64,000 nucleotides of DNA. Source: Syngnathus acus. Lineage: Eukaryota > Chordata > Actinopteri > Syngnathiformes > Syngnathidae. Below the pieces are notes generated by a model. The model was not told where the DNA came from. It made no database searches and saw only the letters and a program-made list of their open reading frames with translations. This document shows, piece by piece, positions 20,206 through 32,900 of the stretch. How positions within the stretch are numbered: the stretch's first letter is position 1; each line of letters begins with the position of its first letter. The stretch is from positions 4,933,412-4,997,411 of the forward strand of contig NC_051102.1 of the NCBI RefSeq assembly GCF_901709675.1, given 5' to 3'. Made by a program: the position numbers and the translations under genes.

Positions 20206-21167
20206 GGGCAACGACTCCCTGGCTACTTTTCCTCCTTTTGACCCCCCAAGGGTGTATGGGAAGTGCTCCTGGATGGACCTGGGCGAAACCGGCTGGTCCA
20301 TGGTTAAGCGAGAAGCATCCAGCAGCCCAGGGTCACCGGCCGAACCGAGCTACCTGCAGCCCGGTGACAGCCGGCGGAGCGGTGGCGCCCACACCCCGGA
20401 CGAGCTGAGGACTCCCCCGGGCGCGGGCGACCTCGACGCGCTGCAGGGCGCCAGAACACTCCACCCGTACGCCCACTTCGGACACCACCACCACCACGGC
20501 AACCCGCTGCAGAGCTCCGGCGGCGAGGACGTTCCCCTCTTTACGGATCTAGATCAGGGCGGCAAGCTGGTTCTGTCCGGCGGGGCGCATAAGGCCGCCG
20601 CGGCGGGCCTGCTGGTGGATCCGTCGGACATGTATCAAAGCTTGGCCATCGCCGCGGCCCAAAGCCAGAGCGGATACGAGTCCTCCTCGGGGGCTTACAT
20701 GCACTCCAACCCCAACTCCCCCGTGTACGTGCCCAGCTCGCGGGTGAGCTCCATGATCCCAAGCCTGTCATACCTGCAAGCCGGCGGCTCGGCGCAGCCG
20801 GGCCACGCAGTCTCCGGCCACTCTGTGTGGTCGCAGCCGGCACCGGAGAGCCCGTCCTACGGCGCAGGGAGCCCGCATGCGCACGCCTCGTCGGGCCGCT
20901 TCCACTACCCGCCCAGCCCGCCCATGAACAACGGCGGCGGCACGAGCAGGGACATCGGCTACGGGAACTCGCTGAACGTGGCCAACCGGGCCGAGCAGTA
21001 CGGGCTCTCGCGGCCGCTCGGTGCGGCCTACCCAGCGGCTTACTCGCCCTACGTGGGTCCGCAGCTGTCTCAACTGCCGTCGCCGTGGACGAGCGGGCCC
21101 TTTGACAACGGCATGCTGCACACCTTGCAGAGCAGGGCCGCGCCCTTGATTCGGGGATCCAACGGAG
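20206..21167 (+). CDS. gata6: gata6 exon 2: start codon and N-terminal activation region
   Basis: The exon probably opens at 20206 (TTTCGCAG acceptor). The ATG is at 20273 and the exon encodes residues 1-298, including a GHHHHHG run, before donor GGAG|GTAAGC in phase 1. Both the ATG and the upstream out-of-frame ATG have T at -3, a weak context. Confidence 0.9.
20256..20408 (+). CDS. overlapping upstream ORF in gata6 leader (50 codons)
   Basis: ATG at 20256, 17 nt before the gata6 start and out of frame, reads [20 protein letters not shown] onward to a stop at 20408, so it overlaps the main ORF by 136 nt. It is more likely a translational control element than a functional peptide. Confidence 0.35.
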   Translation: MGSAPGWTWAKPAGPWLSEKHPAAQGHRPNRATCSPVTAGGAVAPTPRTS

Positions 21168-24100
21168 GTAAGCATGCTTGGCAAGAATCGAGGAGGACGC
21201 GTCAAATACAACTTGCATTCATAGACACTGGCCCGATTTAAAGGAACATCACAAAAATATTTATTCTCTACTTAAACCATATATGTTATGTCTGGTTTAC
21301 TTCCTTCAGTAATTGTGATATTTCGTGTGCGTAAAAACGCAAGATAAAGCATGACGAGCAAAAGCATTCATCTGGTAGTTTTATATTAAGTTTGTCTTAA
21401 AAATGGGAAGTTAAAGCAGAAAACAACAAACAAATCAAAATCTAGAAAAAATCTAGTAGGTGACTAATTTGGTATTTGTCTTTAGCACAAAAATACACTT
21501 GACACAGTTTCAGATGCACCAGGCCTAAACACGACGAATCATGAATTTTTTCCCGTTAGTCTCGGTTAAGGTTGGCATGAAAGTGTCCCTTTTAAGCCAA
21601 AATATTAAATATAAAATGGGACACCTCTTTCCTTATACACTCTAAAAATCACAAGTACTCGTTGTTCACCATTAATTTAGCATATTGTGTTATGAGTGAC
21701 CTACGTATAAAATGTACAGTTCAAGCAAAAAAAACAAAAAACAATTTACATGCACTAATTTGTCATTTTGTGTGCGTAAAAATACATTTACTTATTTGAA
21801 CCAACTGAACAAGATGACCCGAAAATGTCCATTTTATGAAATGATTTGTTGTCATATGATAGGACAGCTTTAATATTCATTTTGTGCTTAAAACACTTTT
21901 GTGATAAAACAATTCTAAAATATAATGAAAAATCTTTAAGAAAAGCCTTGTCTGTTGATTTTTCTCTCTCTAAAATATACAATGAAGTTCAACCAAATCA
22001 TGACTTTGCTCGAAAGGCTAAAATTAATTGTGCAATTTCATACAAATGTAGCCAATCTCAACTTTATTTATTAAGCGCTTTTCATCCAAAGATTGTAACA
22101 CGGTGGTTTACAGATTTTGTGTGCGTAAAAACAAACATCCATTATTGTGCCAAAATTATAGTACAAACAATCTTCGACGAAATTGAAGACGTTACTGTTA
22201 ATTCTTAACTAAAAATAACAACAACAACAAATATTTATGTACATATATTAAAAAAATATATCTATATCACAGTATAAGATGGGACACTGTATGTTTGGTG
22301 CGTAACACACGGGAATCTTAAATAGCATCAATAATCCTCTCCTTTCACCAAAATAAAATCTATTCTGTGTAAATGAAACAATAGTTAAGGTTACATGCAA
22401 AATGCGTTTGACTGGTAGAAGCACATTTGTTAGCATTTTCTGTGCGTAAAAACAAACTTACCTGGCTGTGCCAATAATAAATCATTATTGTTTCAATGAC
22501 AAAAAAATACGAAGACATGACATTTTTGTTGAAAGAGAATGTGATTCAATTTTATAGCGTTACATGAGTATTTCAGCCATTTGGCGTGTCTAAAGGCTTT
22601 CATTTAACCAGAGCATGTTAATAACAACGGAAACGACAGCGCTTTTTGTGTGCGTATTGACGCACGTGTGCGTGTGTGTGTGTGTGGGCTGCAGTGTCGG
22701 ATCTCCTGGACGACATGTCTGAGAGCAGGGAGTGCGTCAACTGCGGCTCCATCTCCACGCCGCTGTGGAGGCGCGACGGCACCGGACACTTCCTATGCAA
22801 CGCCTGCGGCCTCTACAGCAAGATGAACGGCCTCAGCAGGCCGCTCATCAAGCCGCAGAAGCGCACGGTAAGCTCTCGTCTATTGCTTGTAAACACGCGC
22901 ACAAACCCCAAGCAGATATTTTTACCTTGCAGGGCGAGTCGAGTCGAGAGCTTTGATTGAGTAGAACTCCTGTACTGTACCTATTAAAATGGCCCGTAGG
23001 TGAAGACGTCTTCGAAATGTTTGTAAAACAATAACAAACGTATTTTCATTCAGTGAGTCAATTATTAGTGAAACGTAATGGAGCCATTACGCGGGACTTT
23101 TACGCACCCAAAAAAAAAATGACACATTTGTGATTAACGCCCTGTGCGCACGCACGCACGCGTGTGTGTCATCGAATAACATTGGGCAAGTGTACCTAAT
23201 AAAAAGGCCTTGCATCCTTGGAGATGAATGTGTAGCTCCTGTAGACAATATGTTTAAAGAAACACGCATTTTTTTAAATCAAGTTTGTACTCTTAAAATA
23301 AGTCCAACTAAAATAATTTTTAAAAAAAGAACATTTATCTATTAATTCATTTGAGATTGGAATTTTTTTTTTTTAATTTCCAGTTTTTCCATATTTGTTA
23401 TTGTCAAGAAACCGGTGTGTGTGTGTGAGACTGATTTGAAATAAGTTCCCACGCACGCACACACACAGCGATGTAAAACCATTTATCAATTTTAAGCGAA
23501 GAAAAAAATGACAGAAACTGAATTCAATAAGTTAAATCAAAACGACAAATTGAATTAGTTTAATTTTACCGGTCTTGGTGCCATTACGCACAAGTTTTAC
23601 GCAGCGAGAAAAATCCCATTTTCATTCAATAAGAACATTCATTATTGCCAGGAAACGATTGTGTGTGTCAGACGCGTGATTAAATTAAGAGGGTGGGGGG
23701 TCGTGCACTTTAGGAGCACGTGACAAGCAGGAGATCAATCAGTGTTGAAAAGCCCCCATGTGGATGAATTAATCAGCCCCACCCCACCCCCCTCCCGTGG
23801 TTTCAGTCGACGTCCCGCAGGATCGGCCTGTCGTGCGCCAACTGTCAGACGAGCACCACGACGCTGTGGCGCAGGAACGCCGAAGGGGAGCCCGTGTGCA
23901 ACGCCTGTGGTCTCTACACTAAATTACATGGGGTCAGTACACTTCGCGACCCCTCCCCACTCGTCATCATCATCATTTTTATTCTCCTCATTTTTCTTCA
24001 ACTCTGCGGGTTTGTGTACAGGTACCTCGGCCACTGGCCATGAAGAAAGAAGGCATCCAGACTCGAAAAAGAAAACCCAAAACACTGAATAAAGCCAAAG

Positions 24101-24776
24101 GGGGCTCAGGTGAGTTTTATACACTTTTTAATATCAGGTCCACCTTAACAAAATAACAAATCAATACACCTAACATAATAACACCCCGTTGCACCTAATA
24201 ATATAAAAAGTTAATAGTGTGACCTTTCCCCATATTATTTCACTGTTGCTCATCAAATAATTTTTTTTCACCACAAATCATCTTACTTTATTGACAAAAT
24301 ATGATGACTAAGTTTGGCTCATCCTTGTAAAAGTGAGTGTTAAAAAAGGTCCAAATGTTTTTGTGTGCCTAATGAAGTGGCCAGGGACGGACGGGATCAG
24401 CCATCAAGTAAAGAAACACACAAAAGTGATCTACATATTGTTCTCATGTTTGTAGGAAGTAGCAACTCTGTCGCCATGACGCCCACGTCCACATCTTCAT
24501 CCAACTCTGAAGACTGCTCCAAAACCAGCTCTCCTTCCACGCAAGTGTCCGGGGTATGCCTTTCAATGGTTTCGTTTCTGCTTGGAGTTGACTCCTCCTC
24601 ATAAATCACATTCGGTGCTGTCGCAGGTCAGCTCGTCCGTGCTGCCCGTCTCGGGGGAGGGCTCCGTGCTCAAGTACCCCGGCCCGGAAGGTCTGTACGG
24701 TGCCGTGGGCCTGGCGCAGACCTCTGACGTGGGCTCGGTGAGGGGGGAGCCCTGGTGCCCCATGGCTCTGGCTTGA
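20273..24776 (+). CDS. gata6: GATA-binding factor 6
   Basis: A zinc-finger transcription factor binding WGATAR in heart, gut and other endoderm-derived tissues. Six coding exons join to 509 residues (20273-21167, 22695-22867, 23807-23932, 24022-24109, 24456-24553, 24627-24776). The N-terminus [14 protein letters not shown] aligns with the start of the long human isoform (MALTDGGWCLPKRF). VPLFTDLDQ and [17 protein letters not shown] match GATA6 activation-region motifs. N-finger: C312-X2-C315-X17-C333-X2-C336. C-finger: C366-X2-C369-X17-C387-X2-C390, followed by the basic tail [14 protein letters not shown]. The C-terminus PWCPMALA-stop resembles human WCALALA. GATA5 and GATA4 are less likely, given these motifs and the mib1 neighbour. 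An ORF extending upstream to 19982 reads through an intron and is not used. Internal Met120 corresponds to the human short-isoform start. Confidence 0.96.
22695..22867 (+). CDS. gata6: gata6 exon 3: N-terminal GATA zinc finger
   Basis: Residues 299-356. Encodes [20 protein letters not shown], then [17 protein letters not shown] and KPQKRT. Entry is phase 1, acceptor GCTGCAG, donor ACG|GTAAGC in phase 0. Confidence 0.97.
23807..23932 (+). CDS. gata6: gata6 exon 4: C-terminal GATA zinc finger
   Basis: Residues 357-398, [20 protein letters not shown] then [20 protein letters not shown] and HG. Both ends are phase 0, donor GGG|GTCAGT. The residue after LY is Thr, where I recall Met or Tyr in most GATA factors. 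Confidence 0.97.
24022..24109 (+). CDS. gata6: gata6 exon 5: basic tail of C-finger
   Basis: Residues 399-427, [20 protein letters not shown] then TLNKAKGGS, the conserved basic DNA-contacting and nuclear-localisation tail. Donor TCAG|GTGAGT in phase 1, after an 89-bp intron. Confidence 0.97.
24456..24553 (+). CDS. gata6: gata6 exon 6
   Basis: Residues 428 (split) to 460, a Ser/Thr-rich stretch [20 protein letters not shown] then [12 protein letters not shown]. It matches the human [19 protein letters not shown] region. Donor GGG|GTATGC. Confidence 0.95.
24627..24776 (+). CDS. gata6: gata6 terminal exon
   Basis: Residues 461-509, containing [20 protein letters not shown] and ending EPWCPMALA-stop. 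The conserved ELKYxGxxGLY...WCxxALA pattern identifies GATA6. Confidence 0.96.
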   Translation, partial: VSSSVLPVSGEGSVLKYPGPEGLYGAVGLAQTSDVGSVRGEPWCPMALA

Positions 24777-25130
24777 GAGTGGGCCGGCCGAGCCCCTCCT
24801 GTGGAAGTACTCGGGCGACGTTTGAGCCACCTGACAAAGACGGACCACTGGCAGAAGATTCCCTCCTGGCAACGGCTGGATTTGGGAGTCCGTAGCGACG
24901 GTTTTGGCCCGCCGTCGGATGCTTTTACGGACCTACCTACGAGAAGAGCGTGACACCCCCTCAGTGTACGGAACGGATTTCCTCTTCCAGCATTTGGATA
25001 CTCAAAGACCTGTTTTGTTTTTTCTTTTTCACAACTGGAATCACCACGCCTCAAGAATCAAACGAAAAGAAAATAATATTTATAAATCTCCCGTTGTTGA
25101 GAAGATGATTGTAATAAAGTTCTGGAAGTA
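24777..25130 (+). other. gata6: gata6 3' UTR and polyadenylation signal
   Basis: Sequence after the stop, with AATAAA at 25113-25118 as the likely polyadenylation signal. Confidence 0.7.
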
Positions 25131-28100
25131 GAATAGACGCTCAGACCTTTCCCATGTCTTCTTTGTCCACCTGAGAGCTAGCTCTTAACTGTCGTTGGTT
25201 CCGACAGGGTACGGCTGACAGAATAAGTCCGAGCGAGCCAACATTTGTCTTAAAAACTGTTTTCCCAAGAGTAAAATTAGGATATCACTGCAGTTTTAAA
25301 AGTCCCCAAGCATCGCAGAGGCTTTCGTAGTCAGCATAAATCCATTTTATCTCTCCAAAAGGAGGCTAAAACAAGACGCAAGCCAAGCCTCGGCTATTAA
25401 AAAGATTCATCATTAAAAAATATATACAATTAATTTGCGTCTGCAGTGTTCTTTAAATGTGAGCGCCAGCAAATGAAATTCCAATGTCAATTTTGTCAAC
25501 GTACGCTGAGAGCGAGCGAGCGGCTTCGCTGGGTTGAAAGTCCTCGAAAAGTAAACACGGATAGTCGGCCATGAGGGCGGGCGGGCGGCAGAAAGGCCCG
25601 TTGCTCGCTTGGCTTCTTTCGTTGATTTTCAAAGGAGAACCCCTCCCTCCCTCCCTCCTCCCCCCGCCTCCCGGAAGAGATGCCATCTCTGACTCAGCCC
25701 TTTTGGGCTTCCTCAACAGACATGGGAGGGAAAAAAAAAAAAGTCAACTCTTCATAACTCCCTCACGGCACGGCCACTTGAGCTCAATAACATTGCAAGC
25801 ACTGCTTTCATCAGCTGCACTCACCACAACTAACCTTTTACATTCTGTCAAAACCTTTATCGTGACGTTTTACAGTTGCTGACGTTAGCAAGAAGGTTTT
25901 CCTTTGTTTCCTTGCCCGTTCTCATTTGGCCGCCATTTTATTCCTAACACCAGATACACTGCGCTGCCGGCGAACTCATCAAGTCGCTGTAAAATCTCTT
26001 CATTCACTGTACTAATTTACAGATTGGCCGTCGTGTGTACTTCCTGCGAGTGATTCCCCGCACTAAATGTGTTTGATCAACCCATTACAGTAAGCTGACA
26101 TTGTATGGCAATTGTGTTCCGGTCCACTGCACTTAACTACCAGGTCACTGTACTAATTTGCCACTTGGATGTGCTAATCTGAGGCTGATGTTCCAATTGA
26201 CTCCACCAAACTGCTTGCCCAAAGAACTTTTGCCACTTTATTAAATTGCTAATTAACTCATGAAGGTCCATCAACTCCTCCACACTGCATTCACTTGGCC
26301 TGGCTGTGCTTTTGAAAATCACGAACGGGACAATGGCGTCTCTCCCGACGGCGTCACTAAACTAAGCCAAGCCATCTCGCAGGCAGGCAGGCGTCTTAAT
26401 CGCAGGAAGTTTGATCCACGCTGGGGTTGGGCTATCAAGTTCAAAATAACAACCCCCCCCCCAGCTAATGCAGTGAGGAAAACCTTTGAGCCATATCACC
26501 GCCGCCGCCGCCGAGTGTTTGCCGTGACGCACTGTAACGTGATGACATCATCACTGCTTTGGAACAATGGGAGTGTTTCCAAGGAAAAGGTTGCGAGTGA
26601 ATGAGTGGAGAAGCGTGGAAGTCTGCGTAGGAGTGTGCACACTCGGCCGGCGAGCATTTATTTAGCAGGGCGCCACGCTGGGTGTGACACGACTGAAAGT
26701 TCAGGGCAACGATAAGAGGATCGAGACGTTGCCCCTCCTTTGGCCACAACTAATGTACGTATATGCAAGAAAATGAAAAGCTATCCAGCACGGTATTTCT
26801 CGTACTGTGTCATGAAGTAAAAAGAGGCCAAGCGTTGTTGTACTAAGCCGCCGGTGACGCAGGACGTCTTGCGCTTGGCGGCGAGCTCGGGTTCCCGTGC
26901 ATTAAGTTCATTCAAAAGGCCTCGGAGAGACGGACGGGCGGGCGGACGGACTACCGGCCGGCGCTAACCTCGCTCTGAACTCCAAACATTCCGAACGGGC
27001 TTCTTGGACGGTGACGGCGGGGAATACTTGCATTAGTCACATGATTTAACGGCGCCGTTTCAGAGGCGGAACGTCGGCTTCGTATTGTGTCAAACTTTTT
27101 TTTTTTTTCTTCTTCATGGGTTCACTGTGACCTGCAGTCATATTACGTCATTCTATTTGCTGCTTCTGGCAAGCCTGGAATTATGTTTGCAATAATGATG
27201 GTGTCCCATTACTTTTGTCCATCCAGTCAGTCCCAAAAGTACGATGCAGTGTTATTTTTGCACACAAGCTGAACTCAGTGACTGAGGCGAAGGAGAGCGG
27301 CCGGCGCTTCCTCGCTTTCGCCCCTGACCGAGCAGACCCTTTTGGCCGAGCCGAGCGATTCATTATGGACTTGACTTTAAAACTTCCTGTTTTTCCCCCT
27401 CTTTAATTAAGCCAATCTGCAGCGCTGCACTAAAGAGAGGAAATACCTCCAAATAGTCCCCAATTTGCGGCCGTCTCAACGATCCCGCCACGCAGATTAC
27501 ATCGGCCGCGTTAATGTAGCAACGTTTGATCACCGAGGGAAATTATGTCTGTCATTTCTTCCTGCCTCGCTGCCAATAATGTGGGAATGGTGCAGCAGCA
27601 GCAGCCAGCCCTTGCCCCCTCACCCCTGCCGGCCGGCCCTCGCCCGGCTGGGCACGTCACAATTACATGCCTTCGCTCAGGCCCATCTGACATCTATCTC
27701 TGCCTCATGTGTTTATTATTATTACACTCTTGTAGTCTCTTTATAGAGGAAAAAAAGGAAAAGAAAAGAGTTGATTTATGGCTCCGCTGCTGGCCTTTCC
27801 TGTCCTCATTTCTGAAAACAAGATTCCGTGGAATTCCTGCAGCGCTATTAGCGCCGAGCACTTCTGAGGTCAAACTTTCACTTGCACTGTTCCAAACAGT
27901 GGAGAGAAAGAGCCTTCTTGTTGATGTTAGTTCCCGCTTTGTACCGCGTGTATGCAAATGAAGTTCATCAAGGCCGGAGTTGAGATTCAAACCCAAAAAT
28001 ACATTTGCAATTTAAATGATGACGAGATGGCATATGTATATCTGAACACTTGGTAGATAACTGATAAGGACATTTTTTATCCACATTTGTAAGCAGCCCA

Positions 28101-29910
28101 ACTGAACATTTACTCTGCCTAATTATGTCACTTACAAAAAAACAAATCTGAACGATGATAGATGTAATCTTAGCTGCAACCAAGTGGAGTTTCAGTGGTT
28201 TCTTTGTCACACTTTCTCCTCAAGATGTGAATGCGCAACAATGACCTTGCTTGAATGCTCTCTAAATTTACTCAAAGTGTTATTGTACGAAAATAAAGTC
28301 CCCGCTTGAGTCGCTGTTGGCTTACCCGCCGCGTGCCCTTTTCAACTTTGAACTGAAACTCACCTCCGAGCCTCACCCTCCACTGTTTTTCACCAGGAAA
28401 CAGGAAGAGGGACGGGACGGCCCACGTCGACGTGGAGGTGCAAAATCTTTCCAAATAGGTGAGCGTTTTTATATGTCGTTAAAAAAAAAAAGTCATAATA
28501 TGTGTCACAATATGATTTGCAAGGCTTTTTTTCATAGGGTGACACATTCCAGGTTGGAAATCTTCTATTGTTCCGCATCTGTCAATCATTGATCAAGTAT
28601 GCCAGATATTTGATGATGTTTATGAAATTCCTGCGTATACAGTGTTTGGCTTTTCCACACAACCCTTTATACTTTGTCTTCTTTGTAGCTACCATATACT
28701 GTTAAAACTATCAGGTTTTGATTTTTTTTTTTTTTTTATGCATTGGCTATGTATGTTTGCATGTACATGCTTTCATTTAATTGCATACTCAATTAGCATT
28801 TAAACATCATGGCAAAGAATCATAGTTGGTAAATTAAGCAGCCAATCAGGAAACAAAAATATTTTTATTTGTGAACAAAGTAGCGCTTATGCTAGCCAAA
28901 ATGGCGGCTAATTGTTATCCTCTCTGGTGCTCTTTTTGTACAATTTCATTGGTTGTTGCACAGTTCTGTGAGCATATTTCACGCCTGTCAATGACCCAGG
29001 CCAACCTTTGGTCTCCATATACGACTCAAATGTTAATTTTTGCTGTATTTCAGCAAATCTGATTGTTTCCAGCTACGGACTGCTAGCATGAACTCATGTA
29101 GCATCTACTATACAAAGCAACAAACATGGAGAAACTCTCCCAAATTGCAAGCATCTTTAAATGAGGACAGCCACAAATTTGTTGCTGTGGCACAATGACA
29201 TCACCGTCGTCGTCGTCATCATCATCATCAAAGAGGAAACCCGAGCGGGCCTGCTATAGTGGCCCCTCAATAAACAGACTGGTTATCACATCACTAACAT
29301 TTATTTAACCCCTCCGCAGAAGGTGTTCTGTTGGAGGCGAGGCGAGGGAGTCGTACCCAAATCTATTTGGCTGACCCACTGACATCCTACACACGCACAC
29401 TAGAAAACAAGTTCAAGCTACCAATAAATGGCTCAAGACATTTAGGTGATGAACAACATTGTTGTTGTTTTGGGGGAGCTAAAGTTCACTTTGCATGCAT
29501 TTGCGAAGCACCACAAACAAACTCCCCCCGCTTCGACCATCCTTTTTTTAAAAAGCAAAAGAAGGCGAAAGGATGAGCTTAAGAGGGAGGGCGCTGATGC
29601 TCTCCTCAAGCCCAACCCCCACCCACCCCACAAACGCCATTCCTTTCCCGTTTGCGCAGCTCTCTCCCACACATCTCTCTCCGCATCCCCGAGCCAGGCC
29701 CCCGTCCGTGTGTATGTGCATGCGTGTTTTCTTTCTTCATGACTTTAAGGAAAGAAAACGGAGCAGCGACCAAAATAAATACACCGCTCTCTCTCTCTCG
29801 GATCAGACAATGTGTCACAGTCCGTGCGATAGCTCCTCGGAGGAAGGGGAAAAAGACATGTTATTTTAGCCAGAAGGAGGAGGAGGATGGAGCGCTTTCG
29901 GGCCCTGCGG

Positions 29911-29962
29911 AGCGTCCGTCTGTCACCCCCGTCAGCCGAGCGTCCGTCTGTCACCCCCGTCA
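29911..29962. repeat. 28-bp tandem duplication
   Basis: AGCGTCCGTCTGTCACCCCC and the following bases recur with a period of 28 bp, about 1.9 copies. Confidence 0.85.
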
Positions 29963-32900
29963 ATGTCGCCGCGCACACTCGCCCTGGCCTCGTGTGCCTT
30001 ACTTTGAAAATGTCCAAATATATTTTAAGCTATGATAGGCGACTACTCACTGGAAACACCTGATGTCGTCATCCACTTAAGATAAATAAACGTCTCCTTC
30101 TCCCACCAGGACAGAAATACAGAAAGGCAGTGTCATCTCAGTTCACCAGCGCTACTGTCGAGGCCATTGGAACTCTGTTGCTAACCAAAAGAGCAGCGCC
30201 TATGGTAAAACAACGGTAATTATCTCAGCTATCTCATTACACTGCTCCGAAATAGAGAAAAATTCAAACATGGGTGTTTATCTTCCAGATAAGTATGCAC
30301 AATGTTGCAATCATTTTGTTTGAGATGTGACTGTATTTGACTATTTTGCTAGTATTTGGTGGAAAAAGTTTATTAGCAGTCCTTATAGCTGTCTTTTTCT
30401 TTTTTTTTCCTTTTTTTATGAAGTGTGCACTTTGGGCGACACTCATTAAATGGCCAATTGAACGCTCTGTCAAGCAGAACCTTCCTTTGACCCTGAAATG
30501 CACGCACCTACGTGCGCGCGCACACACACACACTGGCACAGTCTAGCACAATCCCTTAGTCGGACATCAATAGTTTGTTTATAATTAGCCCTGGCACCTC
30601 TTGACTACTTAGAGAGAGTGATTGTTTTTGAAAATGGCCCCTGGGGTCCTGTTGACTGATTGCTTCGGTGGAGGAGGCGCTTTTTTTGTGTATAGCCAGG
30701 CTCCGCTGTAGAAAGTGAGTTGCAGTCGGCATTCCAGTCAAGCCGCTGTGGACCCTCGCCTGACAGCCCCGCCGATAATGTCCCAGTCAGATAGAGAGGC
30801 ATCTGAGCCCTGCTCTCCATCACTCAATTAGTCTCCACACACAGCAGTTCACCCCCCCCCCCCCACACACACACACACCCTATCCCAAAAAAAAAAAGAG
30901 CCCACAAATCATACAACAGCGCAGTTTATGAGAAGAAAACGTCTGCTTTGTATCCACTCGGTATGCTCATTAGTGGAAATATGATGCTTGAATATATCCA
31001 AGAAATAAATATATATTGTCACGGAGAGCGTCCGGCGTCATGACATGCGTACTCCTTCAATTTCAATCAACACGCAACATGTTCCCATTTAAGATGAAGT
31101 GGCTTTTCTGGATGCAAATTTGACAAGCTTAACAGTCTGCCACTTTCTCTGTTCAAATATTATGAAAAGAAAAATAAATAGTGTTCTATGCAATATGACC
31201 ACTTCAAATAAAAAAATCATTCACAGCTAAAAATATATTCCAAATATTTTGCATAATTTTCCTGCAAAAAAACTCCCTTGGGGATTTCAAGTGAAAGGCA
31301 TTTAAATGTTTACAAAAGGTCAAATGAAGTTCACCTGTGGTTCCTTTTAGATTCAGGTACAAATTTCACCCAAAAACATCAGGATTTTTTTTTTTAGTCC
31401 AAATATCACCTGAGTGACATTTTGATTAGAAAAGCGGCACTGGTATCGGGTCAAACATTTCCCGCCATTCAACGGGCCCGTCAACCCGAGAAAGACCCCT
31501 GACCGGCGGCTGACCCGTCACCTGCAGACGGCGCGCTGCTCTTTGATGGCGTGTTTGCTCTTTGGTACAGTAGAGGTTAGTCACACACACCTTGAGAGAG
31601 CGACGCATTGGCGCACACAATGGCCACGGTCATTTGTGTGAGCAATGAGCGGGGGGGCGGGATTAAGACATGAAAGCGGGTAAACAACAATCTTTTACCT
31701 GCGACGCATTGGGGCCAGCGGATGTCCGCGTCCAGGCAACGTTACACCTGATTGATTCTCTGCTTTCCACCTTTCAATTGGAATTTTGTTTGATTCAAAA
31801 CAGAGACTCATGATGAAAGTGGCAGTTGGCAGTTCACCCGCGGTGGCTCGCTAGCTAGCTAGCTAGTAATGGCTAGCACATTTTCAGAGATATTTCTTGC
31901 AAAAGTTGATAGGTAAAAATGTAAGACTGAACAAGAGTAAAATATGTTTGTTGTGTGTCTCGCTCAAAGGGAAACCTGCGATAACCCGAGTAACCTTTTA
32001 ATACCTCAGAAGGGTTTTTGGGGAATTCTGCATCTTCTTACTCTGGGAAGCAACCCAATTATTTCCAATTATTTATTGACTCTTCAAACTTTGTTACAAA
32101 AGCAGGCTTTGCGATGAAAGACATTCTTCTTTTTCTTTTCTTTCCTTCTTCATACCCTGAGCAGAGGGACCATAGAGTTACGATGTAACTTGTAATAAGA
32201 CTCTCTCTCGGGGAATATGCTCGTTTCCGTGCTAATCGGAAGTGAAGTCGTATGATGAATTGGAGAGGACAAAAAAAAAATTCAACTCTTTCATCAGGTC
32301 CTGATTCCATTTCTTACTCAAAGGATTTCAACTTCCAAAATGATAGTTAACGCATACAGTACAAATACAAATGGCTCATGGGCAAGTATCAATGCACAGA
32401 ATTTGAATGTGCATTTTGATATCATTTGTGTGGATTGGATTCATATTGCTACCAAAATAGCTGGACTTTTCAACCAATTCCCACTTGAGCACGTCCCTGG
32501 AAAAAGCCTCCGCTAGCTCGCTCACACTCCCTCGGTGACACGGCGTCACATAACACTTAAAGCAAATTGAAAATCTCCACCCTTGAGTGTCAGCGTGACA
32601 GCGAGGCCTGAGGGATGACTCACAAGCGCACAATTTCAATCATGCTGGGACAATATTTAGACTGGATCTCAGACGCTTGCCCAGGAAATTCACACAAAGC
32701 CGGCAGGAGGGAGGGTGACTCAGGTGAGGAGAATTATTCAAATGGAATATTGCATCAGAGCTAAAACACTGAATCTACGAATTGCTGCTACCACATGTCA
32801 AATGTCATCCAGCAGGTCAATGCTAGCTTGGTTAAATTCTGGAACAATTTTAGGGATTGTTCAGATACTGTTACTTCAGATACTTCTTAATGAGTTGAAT

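Noticed and set aside
19982-20272. In-frame N-terminal extension of gata6 starting at 19982 ([13 protein letters not shown]..., signal-peptide-like)
   Set aside because: It runs through a likely intron with a good acceptor at 20205 and has no resemblance to GATA6. The conserved protein begins at MDLGETGW.
20541-21218. 225-aa and 147-aa ORFs antisense to gata6 exon 2
   Set aside because: Arg/Ala/Ser-rich shadow frames of a GC-rich coding exon, with no known domain.
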